Source of the DNA: a virus
Strand: one strand, 5' to 3'
IMG/VR virus record: IMGVR_UViG_3300017917_003094
Coordinates: 1 to 29,438 of that record
Length of the DNA: 29,438 nucleotides
Notes under the pieces: model-generated
The model's database searches: none
The model's input: only the letters and a program-made list of their open reading frames with translations
What the model was told of the DNA's origin: nothing
Position numbers and translations under genes: made by a program
Part shown: one piece after another, positions 1-5,852 of the stretch
How positions within the stretch are numbered: position 1 is the stretch's first letter
Layout: the number at the start of each line of letters is the position of its first letter

Positions 1-1584
1 AATTGAATGATATACTACTCTTCCACCTGGATAAACTTTTTGAATCTCATCAGTTACTTCTTGACGAGTAGGAAGTTTTGATTGTGGAAAGAACATGCGA
101 ATACCGTAATACTTTCCTCTCCAGGACAAAGTAATTGCAATTATATTTCCTGTTTGTGCTTGTAGGCGTGTTGCTTCATCAACTTGAGATTTAAATCCTT
201 TGATTGGTTCTGGTTTAATTAAATCTACAACTTCGGCAAAAGTATTTCCATTTGCATCTTCAATAGTTACATTTTCTGCTTTAACGCAAGAACCTTTTTC
301 AAATTCCGAAGTTCCTTTTTTTCTTTTATATCCAGTCCAACATTTTTCAATTACAATCTCACCTTTAATCTTATCAACTAAATTTTCTTCTCTTACTTTT
401 GGAAGTTCTGCTGTTTGTCCTAATTTTGTTTTTGCTACTTGTTGTTCTCCACCAACTCCCCGTGTTGTTAATGTTCTAATTTTTTCTCTCTTTTGTGCTG
501 TTTTATGGGCAGATGGATTAATTGTATAACCAACTGCTTCTTCCATCTCCCCACTATCAATATAATCCGCTGCAGTATCAATATAATCTGCCGCCTTAGT
601 AATCTTTGACTGAACCCATGCTTCTAAACTACCTTCACCCTTACCAACTTTTTTTTGAATTCTTTCTGCAGCACTCATGAGAGTTTGAAGTTCTGAACGC
701 ACCATTGAGTATTCATGATCTTTTACGGAAACTTTATCCCATGCTTTTCCACCATAAGAACATTCAGATCTAGTTTCTCTCTTATCGCATAAAGGACAAT
801 ATCTTTCTTCTTCGTGCATAGTTGCCTCCGATTTTGTTCCCCAGTTGTCTGCTCCAACTTTACGACACTTAACTAGTGCTCCAGAAGCATATGCGCTAGG
901 CCAAACACTGTAACGTGATTTTACTTTATGGTAACACGCATCTTTAGTTCCACTACCCTTTCCAGGTTTATCTTTTTGTGCTTCTTTGATTTCCATAGTT
1001 TCCTTGAGTCCTGGTTCTGGTTTTACATAATCTTTGCTTTTTCTACCCTTAGCAAAGGTTGGAACGTTAGTTGGTTTTGATGCTCCAGATTTTGATTGCT
1101 GTCCTGGATCTTCTTGACGCTTTCTACGAACTGCTGATTTAATTATTGATTCTCCTTTTTTACCCTTCCTTCTTAATGCTGCAAGTCTTGCACTACTAAA
1201 ACATTTTGGTGTTTTAGTTTCGCCTGGTTCATTGGCACATGGAGAACCATCTGCTTGAACCCATCCCTTTACTCTTTTGCCCGACTTTGTTTTTCCACTA
1301 GAACCTTGAAACCAATGATGCAAAGAACCTGCTTCATCAATTTTTACATCTTTAAATTTTTTATGTTCTTTTTTTGCAGATGCTTCCATCTTCTTCAAAC
1401 GAGTGTAGTAGTCTGGTATTTCGTCAAGATGTTGCAGAGCAATGTCCATTGCAAGTTCATGATCTTTAGTATGTTCATGCTCAATCGGTTCACCCATATC
1501 AAGTTGCTTTTGAATAAAAGACACATCAAGACGATGCTTCTTAGCAATTTGCTCAACTGTTTTATGTGTCTTTAACTTTGGCAT
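1..1584 (-). CDS. mosaic hypothetical protein, 3' end outside the window (528 codons visible)
   Basis: The frame opens at ATG 1584-1582 and runs without a stop to the window edge. Modules in order: residues 9-67 (TVEQIAKKH..., EHEHTKDHELA, HLDEIPDYYTRLKKME), which I recall as DUF5661-like. Residues 89-176 are Cys/Lys-rich (GWVQADGSPC, CFSSARLAALRRK, SGASKPTNVPTF). Residues 214-248 read KDACYHKVKSRYSVWPSAYA then GALVKCRKVGADNWG. A CPLC...C triad at 263, 266 and 275 may bind zinc. Residues 290-344 carry EAWVQSKITKAADYIDTAAD. Residues 405-435 read KCWTGYKRKKG..., GSCVKA. Residues 462-528 carry DEATRLQAQTGNIIAITLSW, then IRMFFPQSKLPTRQEV. Several of these are, from memory, separate proteins or domains in cyanophages. 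No catalytic motif is recognised. It lies between gp16 and the expected position of gp17, overlaps the previous stop (TAATG), and is partial because of the window end. Confidence 0.87.
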   Translation of the reverse strand, partial: MPKLKTHKTVEQIAKKHRLDVSFIQKQLDMGEPIEHEHTKDHELAMDIALQHLDEIPDYYTRLKKMEASAKKEHKKFKDVKIDEAGSLHHWFQGSSGKTKSGKRVKGWVQADGSPCANEPGETKTPKCFSSARLAALRRKGKKGESIIKSAVRRKRQEDPGQQSKSGASKPTNVPTFAKGRKSKDYVKPEPGLKETMEIKEAQKDKPGKGSGTKDACYHKVKSRYSVWPSAYASGALVKCRKVGADNWGTKSEATMHEEERYCPLCDKRETRSECSYGGKAWDKVSVKDHEYSMVRSELQTLMSAAERIQKKVGKGEGSLEAWVQSKITKAADYIDTAADYIDSGEMEEAVGYTINPSAHKTAQKREKIRTLTTRGVGGEQQVAKTKLGQTAELPKVREENLVDKIKGEIVIEKCWTGYKRKKGTSEFEKGSCVKAENVTIEDANGNTFAEVVDLIKPEPIKGFKSQVDEATRLQAQTGNIIAITLSWRGKYYGIRMFFPQSKLPTRQEVTDEIQKVYPGGRVVYHSI

Positions 1585-1739
1585 TATTCAACTGGTTTTG
1601 ATTTAGTCTGCTCACCTTTTGCTCTTTTTTTTCTTCCCGCACAATGGGCACGTTGAGAAAACCCTTTTGGGTTGGAGCAATCAATACTCTTTTTATATTT
1701 ATTAGTCCAATCTTCTTGAAACTGTTTAAAGGTTTTCAT
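1584..1739 (-). CDS. small basic Cys-containing phage protein (51 aa)
   Basis: The frame starts at ATG 1739-1737 and stops at TAA 1586-1584. The 51-aa product begins MKTFKQFQEDWTNKYKKS, followed by IDCSNPKGFSQRAHCAGRKK and a lysine-rich end. The core CSNPKGFSQ.AHC (Cys21 and Cys34) is a motif I recall from many marine T4-like phages, as small proteins and as domains at the ends of larger ones. The two cysteines and the histidine suggest either a metal site or a compact fold; this is inference. It overlaps the end of gp16 by 14 bases and its stop overlaps the next start (TAATG), so it is embedded in the same translational chain. The function is unknown. An AATAAATA sequence inside it (1696-1703) could be a promoter for the next gene or chance. 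Confidence 0.8.
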   Translation of the reverse strand: MKTFKQFQEDWTNKYKKSIDCSNPKGFSQRAHCAGRKKRAKGEQTKSKPVE

Positions 1740-2160
1740 TTTCTGCTTGTTGCTTAAGAAGTTTTGCCAACTCTGCTGTAGAACCTACAAAAAGAGCATT
1801 ATTAACAGTTGTTGGACCTTTAGATGTTTTTTCTTCTTCAATGTCTTTAAGTTTCTTTTGCAAATCCATTAATTTATCAGTTGCATCTGCTACATTTTTA
1901 ATTAATTGTCCAGCTACCTCATAAGCTCTTGGCATTTCACTTTCTTGAGCAAGTTCTAGAATGCCATTGATTGCTTCTTGCCCCTTTTCAATTAAAGAAT
2001 ATAAATTACCTCTTGTATATTCATAATCTTTTTTAACATCATCTATAGATGAAGATATTGCCTCAACTTTTTCAATAGAAGTTTCAACATCTGAAGAAAT
2101 AATCTCTCCAGACACGTTAAAAGTATCATTTAATTTATCGTACTTTTTAGTCATTTTCAT
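1726..2160 (-). CDS. 16: terminase small subunit gp16
   Basis: The 144-aa product resembles the small terminase subunit of marine T4-like phages (T4 gp16 is 164 aa), which forms a ring that recognises DNA and regulates the gp17 packaging motor. The middle of the protein is distinctive: YEYTRGNLYSLIEKGQEAIN, LELAQESEMPRAYEVAGQLI and ATDKLMDLQKKLKDIEEE (residues 46-110) form the long helices of the central coiled-coil domain. NNALFVGSTAELAKLL (120-135) is the typical C-terminal signature. Translation may begin at Met1 or Met3. The start sits inside the gp15 stop (ATGA), indicating coupling, and its 3' end overlaps the next small gene by 14 bases. gp17, which normally follows, is not next; two other reading frames come first. 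Confidence 0.88.
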   Translation of the reverse strand: MKMTKKYDKLNDTFNVSGEIISSDVETSIEKVEAISSSIDDVKKDYEYTRGNLYSLIEKGQEAINGILELAQESEMPRAYEVAGQLIKNVADATDKLMDLQKKLKDIEEEKTSKGPTTVNNALFVGSTAELAKLLKQQAENENL

Positions 2161-3164
2161 AGCGAATCGCTAAATCCAAAATCATCTCCAATTTCAATTA
2201 AACTATTATCTGCAGTAGTGATAAGTTTGATTTCCGCTCCAGATACATGAGATTGTTTAGTTGTACCATCGGCTCCTCTTTTAACTGTCAGAACATTTCC
2301 AGATTTAGTATCAACATACATTTCCTCATCATTTATTACAATATAAACATTTTCTGCAATAGAAGAAGAATCATTAACAGTTATTTGAGTTGTGCTGTCC
2401 GAAATATCTTGAGATAAGTTAGTTACTACATTATTTGTATAACTCTGTATTGCTCTTGGTTCAACCGCATATGTGAGTTCTCTCGTTGGAGTTTTTGTAA
2501 CATCTCCAGAAATATAACTGACAGAAACTCTTTTGATAATATCCTTTGCTGCGGATGCTGAAGAAGAAATAGGTCCAAATAAGTAAGTTTTTGCAGTAAA
2601 TCTTAATGTATAAACTAATGACCTTCTGGTTGTAAAATCTCCTTCATAGTCATCTTGCATGGATATACTTTCAAGAACTACAGGAATGTCACGTTTTTCA
2701 CCAATAGATTCTACTAGATTAACTGATAAATTATAAGATGGTTGAAAATAGGGTAAAATTTGTTCTACAATTTGGAGCATATCATCATTGAGTTTTGTAT
2801 AAATTGACAACTCAAATGTCATATTATATGGAACTGGCATGTAAGCTTTTCTTACATCAGTACCAACTCCTGCAATTGAAGTAATAAATGTTTGAGTGGT
2901 TGTAACTTTTCTGCTTCCATCATAAGTTAATCCGACAAATTCAAACGACATTCTTGGTAGAGTAATTTGAACAGGTTTGTTCAAATTTGGAGATTGCTCA
3001 AGTCTAGCCAAGAATTTTTGTGTTGGACCGTATGCAAGAGGTACTTTAACAGTGCTTTGAACATTTCCAGAAGAATCTTTATGTCTTATTTCAATGTCAT
3101 TGAAAAGGTTTCCAAAAGAAATTACAGTTCTTCTTAATATTTCGTGATAAAAATATTCAAACAT
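2157..3164 (-). CDS. 15: tail sheath stabilisation and completion protein gp15
   Basis: The 335-aa product matches T4 gp15 (272 aa), the hexameric ring that terminates the tail and binds the neck. Landmarks are the N-terminal MFEYFYHEILRRTVISFGNL, AYGPTQKFLARLEQ near 45-58, LPRMSFEFVGLTYD near 70, and YNMTFELSIYTKLNDDMLQI near 112-132. DYEGDFTTRRSLVYTLRFTA lies near 172-191. Compared with T4 it has about 60 extra residues, roughly 255-318, that form a module seen in other virion proteins here (NDEEMYVDTKSG, VKRGADGTTKQSH). After it comes a gp15-like tail, IGDDFGFSDSL. The gene follows gp14 after a 50-base gap with an ATAAATA element. GTAGGG about 10-15 bases before the ATG may be a ribosome site. 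The stop overlaps the gp16 start (ATGA). Confidence 0.93.
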   Translation of the reverse strand: MFEYFYHEILRRTVISFGNLFNDIEIRHKDSSGNVQSTVKVPLAYGPTQKFLARLEQSPNLNKPVQITLPRMSFEFVGLTYDGSRKVTTTQTFITSIAGVGTDVRKAYMPVPYNMTFELSIYTKLNDDMLQIVEQILPYFQPSYNLSVNLVESIGEKRDIPVVLESISMQDDYEGDFTTRRSLVYTLRFTAKTYLFGPISSSASAAKDIIKRVSVSYISGDVTKTPTRELTYAVEPRAIQSYTNNVVTNLSQDISDSTTQITVNDSSSIAENVYIVINDEEMYVDTKSGNVLTVKRGADGTTKQSHVSGAEIKLITTADNSLIEIGDDFGFSDSL

Positions 3165-3206
3165 ACTATTATATCCCTACCTATATTTTCAATTTAGTGT
3201 TAAATG

Positions 3207-3214
3207 TATTTATG
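3207..3214 (-). promoter_or_regulatory. T4-type late promoter candidate upstream of gp15
   Basis: Directly after the gp14 stop codon the minus strand reads CATAAATA, one base from TATAAATA. The gap between gp14 and gp15 is 50 bases, the longest between genes here. The element is about 43 bases before the gp15 ATG, leaving a longer leader than at the other three sites. Confidence 0.5.
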
Positions 3215-4594
3215 TTATGGATTTCCAAAAGGATTTGATTCTGTGAAATCTAAAATTTCATCACCCTCAAGTTCTATCTCATTATTTTGTGGATATGCAT
3301 TAACCGTATTAAATTCCTGTATAGATTTTAATTGATATGACGCACTACTACCTGTTCCAGTTATTGTTTCTCCAATAGAGAAATTTCCAATTGAATTGAA
3401 TATTTGCAAAGCACCTGTAACAGAATTCCAAGATTTTACGATAGCTGTAGTTCCACTATTGCTGCCGGTAATTGTTTCATTGGGAATATATGTGCCAACT
3501 CCAATCATATATGGACTTCCAATAGTAATTGTTGGCGCAGATGCATATCCAGAACCAGCGTTAATAATTCTAATAGCACTAATTGTTCCCGCAGAACTTA
3601 CAACTGCCACACCAATAGCTGTTGTTCCAATACCAGGAGAGCTAAATGTAATTGAAGGTGCTGTAGTATATCCAGAACCTCCGCTTGTAATTGTTACTAT
3701 TCCAATAGCTTGATTTGAAATTCTTGTTGTGGCTATTGCCCCAGTTCCTCCTCCCCCAATGAAAACAATACCAGGAGCAACAGTATATCCATATCCTGGA
3801 TTGACAATTTGAACTCCTTGTACTTTTGAACCAACTTCTGTTCCATCACAATTAATCAATCCACTAATTAGTGTTGCTATTCCAACTGCTGTACCACCAG
3901 GAGATGGAGACGAAGAAATAGCAACAACTGGAGCAGATGTATATTTTTCTCCTCGATTTGTTACTATAATTGAAGTAACTGCACCATTAACAATAGATGT
4001 CAAAGCAGTTGCCGTTGTTCCTGCTGCAACCAATGTCAAAGTTTGTAAATTTGATTCTATATCAACACTATCGTCTATCTCTGGAATACTAGTATCAAGA
4101 ACTTCATCTTCATATCTGAATAGTTCACACGTTAGAGTGTAAACATATGTTTTTTGTAATTGATAAAATGGTTTTTCGTGCTCTACAAATTTAACTTCAA
4201 AAAGTCTATCTCCAAGAGGAAAATATACTAAATCACCCTCTTTAGGGCGAGTTGATAATTCAATGTTAGGTATATTTTTTATTAAGGGACTTATATAATT
4301 TTCAAATCTTTCTTTTGATAGAGTGATTGTTAATTCATTTAATGCCTGAATTCCAAATTTGGACATTAAGGTGGTATTTGCTCCGTATCCTTCATAATTT
4401 TCAACATATGCTTCTATTGGATACGAATCATCAAATTTAGATCTAATTACTTCGCTAATAACTGTGTTTTTAGTTAAGTATTTTCTTGGAATATAATAAA
4501 TTTCAACACCATACATTCTTAATTGTTCATTTATTAAATCTTGAACTAAACTTTGTTCCGTTTTAGAACCTTGTAAAAAGAATGGATTTAACAT
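3215..4594 (-). CDS. 14: neck protein gp14 with inserted glycine-rich repeat region
   Basis: Residues 1-165 are recognisable gp14: MLNPFFLQGSKTEQSLVQDL, then YGVEIYYIPRKYLTKNTV, RPKEGDLVYFPLGDRLFEVK, KPFYQLQKTYVYTL and CELFRYEDEVLDT. The protein is 459 aa against 256 in T4. The excess lies at about residues 190-425. It starts with four spaced repeats of the form (N/S)xGxxYxxAPxxxI (near residues 210, 262, 302 and 342) and continues with a segment carrying GETITGTGSSASYQLKSIQE. After this the chain returns to a gp14-like acidic tail ending ILDFTESNPFGNP. The repeats therefore look inserted ahead of a conserved C-terminus rather than added at the end. The start overlaps the gp13 stop by one base. 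gp14 acts with gp13 in completing the neck; the insertion might decorate the outside of the neck, which is inference. Confidence 0.93.
   Translation of the reverse strand: MLNPFFLQGSKTEQSLVQDLINEQLRMYGVEIYYIPRKYLTKNTVISEVIRSKFDDSYPIEAYVENYEGYGANTTLMSKFGIQALNELTITLSKERFENYISPLIKNIPNIELSTRPKEGDLVYFPLGDRLFEVKFVEHEKPFYQLQKTYVYTLTCELFRYEDEVLDTSIPEIDDSVDIESNLQTLTLVAAGTTATALTSIVNGAVTSIIVTNRGEKYTSAPVVAISSSPSPGGTAVGIATLISGLINCDGTEVGSKVQGVQIVNPGYGYTVAPGIVFIGGGGTGAIATTRISNQAIGIVTITSGGSGYTTAPSITFSSPGIGTTAIGVAVVSSAGTISAIRIINAGSGYASAPTITIGSPYMIGVGTYIPNETITGSNSGTTAIVKSWNSVTGALQIFNSIGNFSIGETITGTGSSASYQLKSIQEFNTVNAYPQNNEIELEGDEILDFTESNPFGNP
3530..4000 (-). repeat. four GxGY repeats within gp14
   Basis: The units read TNRGEKYTSAPVVAI, VNPGYGYTVAPGIVFI, TSGGSGYTTAPSITF and INAGSGYASAPTITI, spaced about 40-52 residues apart. 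They share the strand, turn (G-x-Y), AP, strand pattern with the repeats in the gp7-position protein, gp8 and the DUF4815 protein. Their antisense is also open, which creates spurious plus-strand reading frames here. Confidence 0.75.
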
Positions 4595-5436
4595 TATCCT
4601 ATCATATCCAGAGGTGGAAGTTCATATGTACTAGACATTTTTTCCATCAAGATATCAATTTCTCTTTGAGCATCGTCATATATTTGTCTACCATTCAGTT
4701 CTACACCACCAGGTAATTTAACTCCCTGAAACTTAATCAAGTTTTGTCCCCATTGACGTTTGATGAGAGAAGTGAGATATGGTTTTAAGAATGAATCATT
4801 CCAAACTCTCCCATAATCATTTGGATTTAAAACTGAATAACAATCAATTATGAAATAATTTCCCACATTAACGCTTCCCCAATCAATATCCAAATATAAT
4901 CTATCTTGCCTTTTATTAAATCTTATTTGTTTTTGTGTGTTTAGGAGAAAATCTAAATCTTCCAAATATGTTTTTACCATCGCATAACTTAATAATTCAG
5001 TTGTTCCCCAATAATAAATATCATTTAAGAATAATTGATATTTGACACTGAACATATTATGAGTTATAGTATTTGAACCATCAAAAGTAAAAATTTTGTT
5101 AACTCCAATTATATTAGGTGGGATTTGCAAATAATTACTATTTTCATAGTAATTGAAAGTAGTTGCTGTCCCAACTATGTTTGCTGTTGCTGATGTTGAT
5201 GCAATTCCAACTCCACCAGTTGGTCTTGCTCTTCCCCTATCAACATCTTCTTGAGTTATTTGATACTTATAAAATGTTGGATAAACTCCATCAAAATGTC
5301 TTTCTTGGAAAAATTGAACAGCATCATCAACTAAGTCTTCTATTTGTTCATCGGCAACATTTATCTCCAAAACGGGCGCACCCAGTTTTCTCTTACAATA
5401 GTCTATTAATTCTTGTCTAGTAGATGGTTGCGCCAT
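4594..5436 (-). CDS. 13: neck protein gp13
   Basis: The 280-aa product belongs to the T4 gp13 family (309 aa in T4). gp13 and gp14 form the neck that closes the filled head and accepts the tail. Diagnostic segments are TRQELIDYCKRKLGAPVLEI and VDDAVQFFQERHFDGVYP (residues 6-50), LLSYAMVKTYLEDLDF near 145, and FNKRQDRLYLDIDW near 170. The C-terminal part has PYLTSLIKRQWGQNLIKFQG and ends with ELPPLDMIG. Around residues 73-92 lies a short Gly/Thr/Ala-rich stretch (GGVGIASTSATANIVGTATT), a small version of the low-complexity linkers in the neighbouring proteins. GAGAGATAG lies about 7-15 bases before the ATG as a weak ribosome site, with a late-promoter-like octamer just upstream of it. The stop overlaps the gp14 start by one base (TAATG). 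Confidence 0.93.
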   Translation of the reverse strand: MAQPSTRQELIDYCKRKLGAPVLEINVADEQIEDLVDDAVQFFQERHFDGVYPTFYKYQITQEDVDRGRARPTGGVGIASTSATANIVGTATTFNYYENSNYLQIPPNIIGVNKIFTFDGSNTITHNMFSVKYQLFLNDIYYWGTTELLSYAMVKTYLEDLDFLLNTQKQIRFNKRQDRLYLDIDWGSVNVGNYFIIDCYSVLNPNDYGRVWNDSFLKPYLTSLIKRQWGQNLIKFQGVKLPGGVELNGRQIYDDAQREIDILMEKMSSTYELPPLDMIG

Positions 5437-5454
5437 TTTTTCTATCTCTCAAAA

Positions 5455-5464
5455 TATTTATTAG
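5455..5464 (-). promoter_or_regulatory. T4-type late promoter candidate upstream of gp13
   Basis: The minus strand reads CTAATAAATA, containing AATAAATA at 5455-5462. It overlaps the stop codon of the 58-aa gene and ends about 19 bases before the gp13 ATG. A GAGAGATAG stretch lies between it and the start codon. The location separates the neck genes from the giant DUF4815 gene and its two small followers. Confidence 0.5.
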
Positions 5465-5637
5465 AAACTTGATGCTAGACTAGATATAACTTCTTGTTGT
5501 TTCAAGTAAAGTTTCATGTAGGCTTTACTTATAGTTCTCAAATCTTCAACATCATCGATAGAATCAATTTCTATACATGCCTTTGTATATTCAAAGTTTT
5601 TAGATAAATTTTCTAATTCAATGTCATCTGGATTCAT
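5461..5637 (-). CDS. small hypothetical protein (58 aa)
   Basis: The open frame starts at ATG 5637-5635 and stops at TAA 5463-5461, giving 58 aa: an acidic N-terminus (MNPDDIELENLSKNFEYTK), the middle DSIDDVEDLRTISKAYMKLY, then LKQQEVISSLASSF. The KLYLKQQEV ending resembles small proteins that I recall from marine T4-like phages next to neck genes. It is predicted to be entirely helical and soluble. Its start lies 14 bases inside the preceding 75-aa gene, and its stop codon overlaps the AATAAATA element placed upstream of gp13, an arrangement typical of compact phage operons. The function is unknown. Confidence that it is real rests on tight packing, phage-like composition and recalled similarity. 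Confidence 0.75.
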   Translation of the reverse strand: MNPDDIELENLSKNFEYTKACIEIDSIDDVEDLRTISKAYMKLYLKQQEVISSLASSF

Positions 5638-5851
5638 TTGCTAATCTCCTTAGTAAATTTTTTATTTCGTCAATATCATCTTTAATATTAGCAAGATCAG
5701 ACTCAAGATTTTGTATCTTTTGATTCTCTTCGTTTTTCATATTTTTTCTAGATACATATTCTTGATATTCAGTCATATTTCGATTTATAATTGAATTAGT
5801 TTTTGGATCTCGATAGAGATGAGTATGCCCTTCAACTTTTAAATAATCCAT
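5624..5851 (-). CDS. small conserved phage protein with C-terminal coiled coil (75 aa)
   Basis: The 75-aa product opens MDYLKVEGHTHLYRDPKTNS, a pattern I recall from many T4-like cyanophages at this place, next to the DUF4815 gene. The second half (EENQKIQNLESDLANIKDDI, then EIKNLLRRL) has heptad-like spacing of I and L and should form a coiled coil. No signal peptide or membrane segment is visible. It starts one base after the preceding stop (TAATATG) and its 3' end overlaps the next small gene by 14 bases, so it is translated with the late structural genes. Its function is unknown. A small oligomeric virion or assembly factor is plausible from position, but that is inference only. Confidence 0.8.
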   Translation of the reverse strand: MDYLKVEGHTHLYRDPKTNSIINRNMTEYQEYVSRKNMKNEENQKIQNLESDLANIKDDIDEIKNLLRRLANESR

Positions 5852-5852
5852 A

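Noticed and set aside
760-800. CPLC...C in the mosaic protein as a possible HNH homing endonuclease or zinc finger
   Set aside because: No HNH or GIY-YIG pattern follows. Only a CxxC with a third Cys is present, so a metal site is possible but no nuclease call is justified.
200-1575. Plus-strand open frames of 109 and 106 codons near the window start
   Set aside because: They lie opposite the mosaic gene, whose minus-strand frame is continuous and contains recognisable phage modules.
3396-3713. Plus-strand open frames opposite gp14
   Set aside because: They are antisense to the glycine-rich repeats, have repetitive composition, no ribosome site and no recognisable family; the minus-strand gp14 frame explains the region.
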